DNA of 17,660 nucleotides from Alphaproteobacteria bacterium (GCA_007116755.1 SKHU01000206.1:1-17660); one strand, 5' to 3'; positions 6,263-14,710 are shown, counted from the first letter of the stretch. Notes: a model not told the origin generated them from the letters alone. Made by a program: numbers and translations.

Positions 6263-7768
6263 ATGAACGGACAACCCGCACATAAAAAAACGGTACGTAC
6301 AGCCGCAGAATATCTCAAGCGCAAGGATCTGTTTCGGAAAGACGCTTATCTCAACGGCGAATGGTTCGCAGATGAGGGGCGCGGAACGATTGAGGTCACC
6401 AACCCCGCCGATGATGCGTTTCTGGGAACAGTGCCCGATTTCGGTGCCGAAGATACGGAATACGCAATTGCCGCGGCCGAACGCGCCTTTCCCGCATGGG
6501 CGGCAACACTGGCGCAGGAGCGTGCTGCTATTCTGCGCCGCTGGGCGGATCTGATGCGTACGCATAAAGAGGATCTGGCGGTATTGATGACGCTGGAACA
6601 GGGCAAGCCGGTCAGCGAATCGCGCGGCGAAATCGAATATGCGGCAAGTTTTCTGGAATGGTTCGGGGAAGAGGCAAAACGCGCCTATGGCGATACGATC
6701 CCCTCGCATCTGCCGCATAGCAAACTTTTTGTCAGCCGCCAGCCTGTCGGCGTATGTGCGGCGATTACGCCGTGGAATTTTCCCTCGGCCATGATTACGC
6801 GCAAGGCGGGTGCGGCACTGGCCGCAGGCTGTCCGGTGATCGTCCGCCCTGCAAGCGAAACGCCGTTCTCGGCGCTGGCGCTGGCGGTACTGGCAGAGGA
6901 AGCCGGACTTCCCGCCGGACTGTTTAATGTGATAACGGGTGATGCAAAAATTATTGCCGCAACACTGACGGGCAGCAATGTTGTGCGCAAGATCAGCTTT
7001 ACCGGATCAACGGAGGTCGGACGGCTTTTGCTGGCGCAATCGGCGCACAGCGTGAAAAAAGTCTCGATGGAGCTGGGCGGACATGCGCCGTTTATCGTCT
7101 TTGATGATGCCGATTTTGACAAAGCCGTTGCGGGCGGTATCGGCGCAAAATTTGCCACAAGCGGACAGGACTGCCTTGCCGCCAACCGCATGTATATCCA
7201 TGAAAAAATTTATGATGCCTATGCGGAAAAATTCGCACGCGAAACTGCGAAACTGAAAGTGGCGCACGGTCTGGATGAAGAAGCCGTCATCGGCCCCCTG
7301 ATGAGCGAGGCGGCTCTGCGCAAAAGCGAGGCGCATGTACGGGATGCGCTGGAAAAAGGCGCAACATTACTGGCAGGCGGCCAACGTATGCCGGAGCTGG
7401 GCAGCACGTTTTTCGCACCGACCGTTCTGGGCGATGTCACGCCCGATATGCTGATCTGGCAGGAGGAAACCTTCGGCCCTGTCGCCGCCCTGACGCGTTT
7501 TGCGGAAGAAGACGAGGTTGTTGCAAGCGCCAATGATACGATCTACGGTCTGGCGGCTTATCTGTACAGCCGCGATGTCGGCCGTTGCATGCGTGTCAGC
7601 GATGCGCTTGAATACGGCATGGTCGGGGTCAATACGCCGAAATTTACCGGTGCGGCAATTCCCTTCGGCGGTTTCAAGCAATCGGGGCTTGGCCGCGAGG
7701 GATCGAAATACGGTCTGGACGATTACACAGAGCTGAAATATGTCTGTTTCGGCGGAATTGATGAATAA
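6263..7768 (+). CDS. doeC: Aspartate-semialdehyde dehydrogenase DoeC (ALDH family)
   Basis: A 501-residue NAD(P)-dependent aldehyde dehydrogenase close to succinate-semialdehyde dehydrogenases. In ectoine clusters this gene (DoeC, or ssd) oxidises L-aspartate semialdehyde to aspartate, the last step. The active site is seen as TPWNFP (Asn172), SMELGGHAP (Glu270) and SGQDCLAANR (Cys304). The glycine motif SFTGSTEVG lies at 245-253. A C-terminal PFGGFKQSGLGREG oligomerisation block is also present. An oddity is VRPASET (194-200), where most ALDHs have Lys-Pro-Ala for cofactor phosphate binding; here the position is Arg195. About 20 extra residues lead in before the ALDH fold. The start ATG 6263 follows a purine-rich AAAGG a few bases upstream. 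A generic GabD is the alternative, but doeD follows after 20 bases. Confidence 0.88.
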   Translation: MNGQPAHKKTVRTAAEYLKRKDLFRKDAYLNGEWFADEGRGTIEVTNPADDAFLGTVPDFGAEDTEYAIAAAERAFPAWAATLAQERAAILRRWADLMRTHKEDLAVLMTLEQGKPVSESRGEIEYAASFLEWFGEEAKRAYGDTIPSHLPHSKLFVSRQPVGVCAAITPWNFPSAMITRKAGAALAAGCPVIVRPASETPFSALALAVLAEEAGLPAGLFNVITGDAKIIAATLTGSNVVRKISFTGSTEVGRLLLAQSAHSVKKVSMELGGHAPFIVFDDADFDKAVAGGIGAKFATSGQDCLAANRMYIHEKIYDAYAEKFARETAKLKVAHGLDEEAVIGPLMSEAALRKSEAHVRDALEKGATLLAGGQRMPELGSTFFAPTVLGDVTPDMLIWQEETFGPVAALTRFAEEDEVVASANDTIYGLAAYLYSRDVGRCMRVSDALEYGMVGVNTPKFTGAAIPFGGFKQSGLGREGSKYGLDDYTELKYVCFGGIDE

Positions 7769-7788
7769 AAAAATAAGGAAAATGAAAA

Positions 7789-9195
7789 ATGACGGATTAC
7801 AAACATCTTGAACAGATTGACCAAAAACACATGCTGCACCCGTTCGTGCATCTGAAAGATTATGACGAGGGCAAACTCGGCGCGCCGCGGATTGTCACGG
7901 AAGGCAAAGGCATCCGGATCAAAGACCAGCACGGCAATGAAATCATCGATGGATTTTCGGGGCTTTACTGCGTCAATATCGGTTACGGTCGGGAAGAAGT
8001 CGCCGAAGCAATTTACGCACAGGCAAAAAAACTGGCCTATTGCCATACCTATACGCCGCAATCGAATGAACCGCTGATCCGCCTGACCGAGCGTCTGATC
8101 AAAATGGCGCCGGGCGGTATGGAGCGGATTTTTTACGGCATGTCCGGATCCGACGCCAATGAAACGCAGATCAAGCTGGTCTGGTATTACCACAATGTGC
8201 TTGGCAAGCCGGACAAGAAAAAGATTATCGCGCGGCGGCGCGGCTATCACGGATCAACCGTGATGTCGGGCAGCCTGACCGGAATTCCGGTTTATCACAC
8301 GCTGTTTGACCAGCCTTACGGCCCCGTACGCCACACGACCGCGCCGCATTATTACCGCGAGGCGAAACAGGGGGAAAGCGAACGCGCCTTCTCGCAGCGC
8401 TGTGCGCAAGAGCTGGAAGAATTGATTCTGGCCGAAGGCCCCGATACGGTCGGTGCGTTTATCGGCGAACCGGCACTGGGAACGGGCGGACTTGTACCGC
8501 CGCCGGAAGGTTATTGGGAGGAAATTCAGAAGGTCTTGAAAAAATATGACATTCTGCTGATTGCCGATGAGGTCGTCACGGCGTTCGGACGCACGGGCGA
8601 AATGTTCGGCAGTGCCAAATACGGCATAAAACCCGATCTGATTACCATCGCCAAAGGCCTGACCAGCGCCTATGTGCCGCTGTCGGGCGCACTTGTCGGC
8701 AAAAAAGTCTGTGACGTGCTGAAACAGGGTTCGGAAAAGGCGGGCATGTTCCCGCACGGCTTCACCTATACCGGACACGCGCTCGCCGCCGCCGCCGCCA
8801 ATGCGGTACTGGATATCGTCGAAAACGAAGATTTGCCCGGCAATGCCCGCGATACAGGCGCGTATTTTCAGAAACGTCTTCAGGAGAGCTTTGCCGATCA
8901 TCCGCTGGTCGGTGAGGTGCGCGGTGTCGGGCTGATGGCGGCGCTGGAATTCGTCGCGGATAAAGAGACGAAAGAGGAATTTGATCCGGCACTGATGATC
9001 GGCCCGCGTATGTCAAATGCGGCGCTGGCCGAAGGGCTGATCGCCCGTGCCATGCCGAACCAGACGGCTCTCGGCCTTGCGCCGCCCCTGACGGTGACGC
9101 AGGCGGAAGTTGATGATATCATCGGCCGTCTGGAACGCGCTGTGGCCAAAGTCACGGCAGAACTGCAAAAAGAAGAAATATGGGAGGCCGCGTAA
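7789..9195 (+). CDS. doeD: Diaminobutyrate transaminase DoeD
   Basis: A 468-residue class III (omega) aminotransferase, PLP-dependent. In this pathway DoeD (Atf) takes the 4-amino group from L-2,4-diaminobutyrate to give aspartate semialdehyde, the substrate of DoeC. Visible motifs are the GMSGSDANETQIKL stretch (117-130), EPALGTGG (227-234), Asp260 in LIADEVVTAFGRTG, and the PLP lysine Lys289 in TIAKGLTSAYVPLSG. GFTYTGHALAAA follows. Start ATG 7789 has AAGGAA at 7775-7780, eight bases upstream; an earlier ATG at 7782 is not in a useful frame. The end runs into the region of the eutC start. It could act on other omega-amino substrates such as GABA or putrescine, but gene order supports DoeD. 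Confidence 0.9.
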   Translation: MTDYKHLEQIDQKHMLHPFVHLKDYDEGKLGAPRIVTEGKGIRIKDQHGNEIIDGFSGLYCVNIGYGREEVAEAIYAQAKKLAYCHTYTPQSNEPLIRLTERLIKMAPGGMERIFYGMSGSDANETQIKLVWYYHNVLGKPDKKKIIARRRGYHGSTVMSGSLTGIPVYHTLFDQPYGPVRHTTAPHYYREAKQGESERAFSQRCAQELEELILAEGPDTVGAFIGEPALGTGGLVPPPEGYWEEIQKVLKKYDILLIADEVVTAFGRTGEMFGSAKYGIKPDLITIAKGLTSAYVPLSGALVGKKVCDVLKQGSEKAGMFPHGFTYTGHALAAAAANAVLDIVENEDLPGNARDTGAYFQKRLQESFADHPLVGEVRGVGLMAALEFVADKETKEEFDPALMIGPRMSNAALAEGLIARAMPNQTALGLAPPLTVTQAEVDDIIGRLERAVAKVTAELQKEEIWEAA

Positions 9196-9200
9196 ACAAA

Positions 9201-10196
9201 ATGACCCCCGCCCTATTGACGGAAGAGGAACTCCGCGCCGCCGCCGGACTGGATATTGCGGCGCTGGAGGTGATCGAGCGGGGCTTTGCCGCGCTGGCTG
9301 ACGGACAGGTGATCATGCCGCCTGTTTTGCGGCTTGACGTGCCGGAAAAAAACGGCGAGATGGATGTAAAAACCGCCTATATACGCGGCTTTCCGTCTTT
9401 TGCCCTGAAAGTCAGTTGCGGTTTTTTTGACAATCCGAAAAAGGGGCTGCCGTCGCTCGGCGGACTGATGACTCTGCTCAATGCCGAAACAGGCCATGTC
9501 GAAGCCGTTCTTTTGGATAACGGTTATCTGACCGATCTCCGCACGGCGCTGGCGGGCGCGGTTGCGGCAAAATATCTTGCCCGTAAAAATGCGCGCGTTG
9601 CAGGTGTTCTGGGAACAGGTATGCAGGCGCGGCTGCAAATCGAGGCCTTGATGCCGGTGCGGGATATCAAAACGGTTCTGGTCTGGGGGCGCAATCCGGA
9701 ACATGCCAAAAGCTGCGCCCGCGCCATTGCGGAAAAAACCGGCCTTAAAACCCAAACACGCCGCAATGCGGAAGATGTCGTGCGCAACTGCGATATTCTG
9801 GTGACGACCACCCCCGCGCAAGAGCCGCTGGTCAAGGCCGACTGGCTGCATGAAGGCTTGCATGTCACGGCGATGGGGTCGGATGCGGAAGACAAGAACG
9901 AGTTGGAGCCGAATGTGCTGCTGCGCGCCGACCGCTATGTCTGCGATTCAGCGGCGCAGGTCAAACGTCTGGGTGAATTGCATCACGCCCTGAAGGCCGG
10001 CATTCTGCGCAATGATTATCCGGTCACGGAAATCGGAAAAATTATCACAGGCGCAGAGCCGGGACGTGAAAATGATGCGGAAATCACCATCTGCGACCTG
10101 ACAGGAACCGGTGTGCAGGATACGGCAATCGCGGTTTACGCTTTCGGTAAACTGCACGGCATGAAAAAACCTGCAGCCGCCACTGGCGCGGGATAA
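9201..10196 (+). CDS. eutC: EutC, ornithine-cyclodeaminase family
   Basis: A 331-residue member of the ornithine cyclodeaminase/mu-crystallin family, the EutC type found in hydroxyectoine clusters. It probably acts with EutB on the hydroxylated branch as an NAD(P)-linked step; the precise reaction is not deducible here. Visible features are Lys70 in ALKVSCGF, TDLRTALAGA (111-120, Arg114), the Rossmann motif GVLGTGMQAR (135-144) and Asp228 in AMGSDAEDKNEL. The frame opens at ATG 9180, overlapping doeD by 16 bases. I prefer ATG 9201, where family similarity begins (LLTEEELR) and GGGAGG lies 13 bases upstream, but 9180 cannot be excluded. It is the last gene of the run. The stop is 5 bases from the stop of the convergent methyltransferase, with a 6-bp GGCGCG/CGCGCC dyad (10185-10211) across both stops. 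Confidence 0.85.
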   Translation: MTPALLTEEELRAAAGLDIAALEVIERGFAALADGQVIMPPVLRLDVPEKNGEMDVKTAYIRGFPSFALKVSCGFFDNPKKGLPSLGGLMTLLNAETGHVEAVLLDNGYLTDLRTALAGAVAAKYLARKNARVAGVLGTGMQARLQIEALMPVRDIKTVLVWGRNPEHAKSCARAIAEKTGLKTQTRRNAEDVVRNCDILVTTTPAQEPLVKADWLHEGLHVTAMGSDAEDKNELEPNVLLRADRYVCDSAAQVKRLGELHHALKAGILRNDYPVTEIGKIITGAEPGRENDAEITICDLTGTGVQDTAIAVYAFGKLHGMKKPAAATGAG

Positions 10197-10201
10197 ATTC
10201 T

Positions 10202-10795
10202 TTAGCGCGCCGCATTTACGGCAACATAAATTGTTGCCGTCGCATTGCGGTTTTGCAAATGATTGGGAAAGCGGACGATATGCGCCTCTGTTTCAGGGAA
10301 CACATCGGCCAGCGCTGCTGAAAATTCCGCCTCGGGCGGGTCGTTTGACCACATGGCAAAAACACCGCCGGGGTGCAGCCGGTCTTTCAGCCGTGTCAGG
10401 CCGTCACGCGTATAAAAAACATCATGGCCGGGATGCAGCGTCAAGGCCGGAGAGTGATCAACATCCAGCAACACCGCATGAAAAAGCCGGTGCGGCCGGT
10501 CAGGATCAAAACCGTCATTGGCCGCCATTGCAAAAAAATCTCCTTCAACCAGACAGCAACGCGGATATTCCGTCAACACTTCCCCCAGCGGCACAAGTTT
10601 TTGCCGGTGCCATTCGATGACCTCTGCGATATTGTCAATGACTGTCAGCGACTGAACCGCCTCATGTTCCAGAGCCGCCTCTGCCGTGTAACCCGGACCA
10701 AGACCGCCGACAACAATATCGGCCTCTTTCGCATCAAGCGCCGCCAGCCCTATATGCGCCAATTCTTTTTCGGCCACGGTAAACAGGCTGGACAT
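10202..10795 (-). CDS. Methyltransferase core downstream of the stop (restart ORF)
   Basis: From ATG 10795-10793 the frame is open for 197 residues and keeps the whole Rossmann core. The SAM (or decarboxylated SAM) loop VVGGLGPGYTAEA comes first, then VIDNIAEVIEWH, EGDFFAMA, LLDVDHSPALTLHPG and GGVFAMWSNDPPEAEF. This is the small spermidine-synthase-like family, whose substrate is not known to me. GGGGAG (10807-10802) sits six bases before the ATG, a strong ribosome site, and a TTG codon precedes it. So a protein lacking about 42 N-terminal residues could be made. Whether it folds without the N-terminal strands is uncertain. The core shows no further damage, which argues for a recent lesion or for real use of the restart. 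Confidence 0.55.
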   Translation of the reverse strand: MSSLFTVAEKELAHIGLAALDAKEADIVVGGLGPGYTAEAALEHEAVQSLTVIDNIAEVIEWHRQKLVPLGEVLTEYPRCCLVEGDFFAMAANDGFDPDRPHRLFHAVLLDVDHSPALTLHPGHDVFYTRDGLTRLKDRLHPGGVFAMWSNDPPEAEFSAALADVFPETEAHIVRFPNHLQNRNATATIYVAVNAAR

Positions 10796-10921
10796 CAAAA
10801 ACTCCCCGTTCAGCTTGATCTCTTAAACATCGACATCCAGCGACAATTCGCGCCTGCGCCGCAGGATCAACTCCCCCATCGGTGTCACGGAATAAGCCAG
10901 CTCTTTAAATAATTCAGACAT
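10202..10921 (-). pseudogene. Spermidine-synthase-like methyltransferase with TAA at codon 33
   Basis: The intact gene would start at ATG 10921-10919, preceded by AAAAGGAA, and run 239 codons. Codons 1-32 read MSELFKELAYSVTPMGELIL then four Arg and ELSLDVDV, the usual N-terminal strand region of this family (Thr-Pro-Met-Gly-Glu-Leu...Arg-Arg-Arg-Arg). Codon 33 is TAA (10825-10823). In the same frame the conserved EIKLNGEFLMSSLF follows at once, where relatives as I know them have Asp-Val-Tyr-Glu-Val-Lys-Leu. A single TAT or TAC to TAA change explains it. No frameshift is needed. The region upstream of the stop has no other explanation. It lies 12 bases after the ABC-F gene, so one transcript is likely. 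It could be a young pseudogene, a sequencing error, or a gene now translated from the internal start. Confidence 0.75.
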
Positions 10922-10933
10922 ATATCATTCCTT

Positions 10934-12844
10934 TTAACCTGTTGTTGCCGCACCGCGTACCGCTTCGTAATTTTCCTGTGCTTCCAGCCACGCAGCCTCC
11001 GCCGCATCCAGTTTTTCCTGCAATTCGGCATAAAGCTGCTGCGCTTTTACAACATTATTCCGGTTTTCGGCTTCGTAAAAAGCGGCATCGCCCATTTCCG
11101 CCTCCAGCGCCTCTTTCTCTGCCGTCAGCGCGGCGATATTTTTTTCCAGCCTGCCGATTTCCTGTTTCAGCGGCGCAAGGTTTTTGCGGTTTTCCGCCTG
11201 TTTTTGTTTTTGCTGTTCCTGTTTTTTCTCTGTTTTTTTCTCTGCAGCTTTTTGCGCCTTTCCCTCCCTGCGGGCGGCGCGGCGGGCTTTGACAACATGT
11301 TTGCGGTACGCATTCAGATCGCCGTCAAAATCCCGACACGCCCCGCCTTCGATCAGCCATAAACGGTCGGCGACACGCTCGACCATGCTCGGATCATGGC
11401 TGACGATAATCACCGCGCCTTCATAGTCGTTCAAGGCTTTCACCAGCGCCTCGCGCGCATCCATATCCAGATGGTTTGTCGGCTCGTCCAGCAAGAGCAA
11501 ATGCGGGGCGGAAAAACTCATAAGGGCGAAGAGCAGCCGCGCTTTCTCGCCGCCGCTTAAATCGCCGATCCTGTTATCGGCCAGTATTTTTGAAAAACCG
11601 AACTGGCCGAGTTTTGCACGAATTTTTGATTCCCCTGCGCCTTCCATCAACCGCGCCATTTCCTGATAGGGGGTGGAGTCAACATCCAGCTCTTCGGTCT
11701 GATGCTGGGAGAAATAGCCGATCCTCAGCTTTGCCGCAGGCACAACCGCGCCTTTCATCGGCGCAAGTTTTCCGGCAATCAGCTTGATCAATGTCGATTT
11801 TCCGTTCCCGTTCGCCCCCAACAGCGCGATGCGGTCATCCATATCAATGCGTTCGTAAATATCACGCAACACAGGCTCCCCCGCATGATAGCCGACATCG
11901 GCATGATCAATCGACAAAATCGGCGGTGACAATTCCTCGGGTTGCGGGAATTTAAAGGCGGTGATGCGGTCGGCGATTACAGCATCGACAATATCCATGC
12001 GCTCCAGAGCCTTCAACCGGCTTTGTGCCTGTTTGGCCTTGCTGGCCTTGTAACGAAAGCGGTCAATATAGGACTGGATATGCGCCCGCTGCGCCTGCTG
12101 TTTTTCGTGCATTTTCTGCTGCAAGCCGCGTTTTTCCGCGCGTTCGCGTTCGAATGTATCGTAATTTCCCGTATAGATCACGGCCTGCCGGTTTTCGATA
12201 TGGACAATATGATCGGCGCATTTGTTCAGCAGATCACGGTCATGCGAGATCAGTAAAATACTGTGCGGATAAGTGACAAGATAGGTTTCCAGCCACATAA
12301 TCGCTTCCAGATCAAGGTGATTGGTCGGCTCGTCCAAAAGCAGCATGTCCGGTTCCTGAAACAGCGCCGCCGCCAGTGCAACCCGCATTCGCCAGCCGCC
12401 GCTGAAGGAAGAAAAAGGCGCATAAATCTCGTCATCCTTAAACCCCAGCCCCGAAAGAATGGAGGCCGCGCGCGACGGCGCGGCATAGGCATCAATATCA
12501 TTCAGACGCGTATGAATATCAGCAATTTTATACGGGTCGGTTTCCGTTTCCGCATCCTGCAACAGCGTTGCGCGTTCGGCATCTGCCGCCAGCACGACCT
12601 CAATCAGCGGCATATCGGTATCGGGCATATCCTGCCGTACAATGCCGATGCTCTGCGTTGCGGTCAGCGTTACATCGCCCCTATCGGCCTGCAACTCACC
12701 CGTAATCAGTTTGAACAGCGTGGTTTTTCCGCAGCCGTTTGCGCCGATAACACCGGTTTTCCAGCCGTTATTGAGATTCAGATGCACATCTTCCAGAATG
12801 GTGCGCCCGGCGATACGGTATGTAAGATCGGAAATTGTTAACAT
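10934..12844 (-). CDS. ABC-F family ATPase, YheS/Uup-like
   Basis: A 636-residue protein with two ABC ATPase domains and no membrane segment, the ABC-F layout. These soluble ATPases act at the ribosomal E site to relieve stalled translation. Domain 1 has Walker A GANGCGKTT (34-42), signature FSGGWRMRVALA (147-158), Walker B with DEPTNHLD (171-178) and switch His201 (ISHD). The inter-domain linker, about 235-295, is Lys/Gln/Arg-rich and corresponds to the tRNA-contacting arm. Domain 2 has GANGNGKST (343-351), LSGGEKAR (429-436), DEPTNHLD (453-460) and a second SHD. A charged coiled coil (about 520-625) closes the protein. Length and the FSGGWRMR signature best fit the YheS branch. Start ATG 12844 has AGAAGAG just upstream. 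The methyltransferase remnant follows after 12 bases. Confidence 0.9.
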   Translation of the reverse strand: MLTISDLTYRIAGRTILEDVHLNLNNGWKTGVIGANGCGKTTLFKLITGELQADRGDVTLTATQSIGIVRQDMPDTDMPLIEVVLAADAERATLLQDAETETDPYKIADIHTRLNDIDAYAAPSRAASILSGLGFKDDEIYAPFSSFSGGWRMRVALAAALFQEPDMLLLDEPTNHLDLEAIMWLETYLVTYPHSILLISHDRDLLNKCADHIVHIENRQAVIYTGNYDTFERERAEKRGLQQKMHEKQQAQRAHIQSYIDRFRYKASKAKQAQSRLKALERMDIVDAVIADRITAFKFPQPEELSPPILSIDHADVGYHAGEPVLRDIYERIDMDDRIALLGANGNGKSTLIKLIAGKLAPMKGAVVPAAKLRIGYFSQHQTEELDVDSTPYQEMARLMEGAGESKIRAKLGQFGFSKILADNRIGDLSGGEKARLLFALMSFSAPHLLLLDEPTNHLDMDAREALVKALNDYEGAVIIVSHDPSMVERVADRLWLIEGGACRDFDGDLNAYRKHVVKARRAARREGKAQKAAEKKTEKKQEQQKQKQAENRKNLAPLKQEIGRLEKNIAALTAEKEALEAEMGDAAFYEAENRNNVVKAQQLYAELQEKLDAAEAAWLEAQENYEAVRGAATTG

Positions 12845-13146
12845 GCGCTCTTCTATAACGCGAATGCCGCCACAATTAAAGCGTAAAACACGACACCATA
12901 CTATTTTCCGGCAAGCCTGCGCCGTCAGTGCTGCCTTTCATGTCGTACTAGACACCCTGCGTATCCGAAAGTTGGTTCATCTCCTCTTTTCTATCGCTCC
13001 GGTCATCCATATCTATATCCTCCCGATATCACCGGAAATCAATTAAGGCAAGAATTTCAAGATTTACAAAAAAGCGATACAAATCTTGTTCTGATAAAAA
13101 CATTGAAGATATATTGAAGCCCCCGACACATTATGGATGCGCGCGC
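12845..13146. other. Gene-free gap, about 300 bases
   Basis: Between the methyltransferase stop at 13147 and the ABC-F start no supported gene is seen. The left part should hold the ABC-F promoter on the minus strand, but I find no convincing -35/-10 pair. The right part is A/T-rich and contains a perfect 8-bp inverted repeat: CAAGATTT at 13058-13065 and AAATCTTG at 13081-13088, with a 15-base loop. It lacks a following T-run in either direction, so it is a poor intrinsic terminator. It may be a hairpin at the end of the 13147-14710 transcript or an operator. Confidence 0.4.
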
Positions 13147-13875
13147 CTAACCCTTCTGCGCAACAATGCGCAGATTAGGTTTAAGCGTAAAGGTAACTTT
13201 TTTGATATCCAGATCGTGTTTGTTCAAAAGACGGGTTAAGCCGTTGCGTGTAAAATAGACGATATGCTCCGGCGGCATCACCTGTTCCCATGCGGTAAAG
13301 TTTTTCGGCACGCGCCAATGCCCCGCATCGGGCGTTGTCAGATACAAAACGCCGCCGTCATCCAACGTATCGGCCAGCGCTTTGACAAACGCATCGGGAT
13401 CGGGCACATGCTCGATCACCTCACTGGTATAGATGATATCCGCCTTTTCGCCGCGCTGCGCATAATCCTGAACCGCGCAGGTTTCAAACAGGGATTCGCC
13501 GTAGCTTTTGCGGCTTTCATTGACCGCCGTATCATCAATATCAATCCCCTTCGCATCAAGGCCGAGATTCAGCGCTGCCCTGACGGTAAAACCGTAATTG
13601 CTGCCGACATCCAGAAAACGCCGCCCTTGCGTATAGTGCAGCAGCCGCGCAATGCGTTTTTGTGCGCGTTTGATTTTTTTATCCGCTTTTTTCCGGTAAT
13701 CAACCGTGCCTTTGTAATTCTGGTAAAACGCAATCAACTCCTCCACAGAGGGAAAAGGCGATACCGTGATGCTTCCGCATGCCACGCAGCGCAGCAGCGA
13801 AAAACCGTTTTTCTCGCCGACGGATGCAGAGCTTTCCAGCTCCGCCGCGCAGGCTTTGCAAATATCCTGTTTCAT
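13147..13875 (-). CDS. Class I SAM methyltransferase with zinc-ribbon-like start
   Basis: A 242-residue cytoplasmic SAM-dependent methyltransferase (Methyltransf_23-like). Two Cys-x2-Cys pairs (Cys6/9 and Cys30/33) form a small zinc-ribbon-like start. The SAM loop is RRFLDVGSNYGF (86-97), then GIDIDD, SEVIEHVPDPDAF and GGVLYLTTPDAGHW. Such proteins commonly sit in surface polysaccharide clusters and methylate sugars or lipid-linked intermediates; the substrate is unknown. I chose ATG 13875 because GGAG lies six bases upstream and only one base separates it from the stop of the glycosyltransferase gene. An in-frame ATG at 13887 would overlap that gene and has a poorer site. Translation is probably coupled to the glycosyltransferase. 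Confidence 0.82.
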   Translation of the reverse strand: MKQDICKACAAELESSASVGEKNGFSLLRCVACGSITVSPFPSVEELIAFYQNYKGTVDYRKKADKKIKRAQKRIARLLHYTQGRRFLDVGSNYGFTVRAALNLGLDAKGIDIDDTAVNESRKSYGESLFETCAVQDYAQRGEKADIIYTSEVIEHVPDPDAFVKALADTLDDGGVLYLTTPDAGHWRVPKNFTAWEQVMPPEHIVYFTRNGLTRLLNKHDLDIKKVTFTLKPNLRIVAQKG

Positions 13876-13876
13876 T

Positions 13877-14710
13877 TTATTCTCCATGTTTTTCACTTGC
13901 GGCTTTTTTTTCATGCAGCAATTGCGCCAGTTTTCTGTCCAGCGGCCATGTCAGGCCGCGTAGCGCATGTTTCATACCCATTTCATATAATTTCCGCCCC
14001 AGACGGGTGGCGGGATAAACGCGGCGCTCCCACCCTTTCAGCGAACGTCTTTTGTCAAAACGGGTATCGCCGATGGTCGATTCAATCACATCATCGTAAT
14101 CAACAGGCGAGGGCAGAATGTTAAAACTGCGCAATAGCCCCGTGCGCCAGATTTCCCCCTGCAGCGTATCGGCGGGAACCCAGTTTTTCCGCATATTCCG
14201 CGCCAGCGCTTTTGCCGCTTGCAAGGTCAGAAGATAGCCGTAAGCACCGCCGGGCATGCCGCGCGGTCGCCCCAGACTGTATTTCCCCCAAACCGGCCCG
14301 ATCACGCGGCTTTGGCCGAGGGTTTTCCCGAAAGACAGAAAACGGATCACATCCCATTCCACAGGCCGCTGCATCAGGGCGCGCAAAACGCCGGGAAGAT
14401 CACCGGATAAAATCGCATCATCTTCCAAAACCAGCGCGGCTGGAATATTTTCCTCCGCCATGCGCAGATAAACACCGCGATGCGACAGCAAACAGCCGAT
14501 TTCCCCCGGCGTCAGATCGCGTCCGAACAGCAGACGGCGGCGGCATCCCGCATAGGCGTTTTCCTGTTCGGGGGTCAATTGCCGTCCGTTCACCGCATCA
14601 AAAAAACGGAAATCCATGCCCAGACGGGATAATTGCTCCGTCATCCGGCGGCGCCTGTCTGCCGCATCTTCGAGACTGATGACAAAAATTTCGGGAAGAC
14701 TGCCGTTCAT
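13877..14710 (-). CDS. Glycosyltransferase family 25 protein
   Basis: A 277-residue GT25 (LPS beta-1,4-galactosyltransferase type) protein. It begins IFVISLEDAADRR, the typical start of the fold, followed by FFDAVNGR (36-43), the acidic nucleotide-sugar motif LEDDA (95-99), and TPGEIGCLLSHRGVYLRM (67-84). AGGAYGYLLT-like sequence (PGGAYGYLLT) and a basic C-terminus follow. Family members transfer sugars, often galactose, onto lipooligosaccharide or other surface glycans at the inner face of the membrane. The donor and acceptor cannot be read here. GGAG lies nine bases before ATG 14710. The next gene, a methyltransferase, begins one base after its stop, which suggests they modify the same glycan. 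The divergent FkbM methyltransferase adds to that picture. Confidence 0.85.
   Translation of the reverse strand: MNGSLPEIFVISLEDAADRRRRMTEQLSRLGMDFRFFDAVNGRQLTPEQENAYAGCRRRLLFGRDLTPGEIGCLLSHRGVYLRMAEENIPAALVLEDDAILSGDLPGVLRALMQRPVEWDVIRFLSFGKTLGQSRVIGPVWGKYSLGRPRGMPGGAYGYLLTLQAAKALARNMRKNWVPADTLQGEIWRTGLLRSFNILPSPVDYDDVIESTIGDTRFDKRRSLKGWERRVYPATRLGRKLYEMGMKHALRGLTWPLDRKLAQLLHEKKAASEKHGE

Noticed and set aside
5231..6718. Long minus-strand open frame (495 codons) opposite eutB, doeX and doeC
   Set aside because: It spans three clear plus-strand genes and the gap between them, has no recognisable domain and is Phe/Arg/Cys-rich, as expected for the antisense of these codons.
10185..10211. Strong bidirectional terminator between eutC and the methyltransferase
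   Set aside because: There is a 6-bp G/C dyad across the stops, but no T-run on either strand; noted within the eutC entry only.
10823..10825. Recoded stop (selenocysteine or pyrrolysine) in the methyltransferase
   Set aside because: The codon is TAA, which is not the codon for either residue; a nonsense change or base error is simpler.
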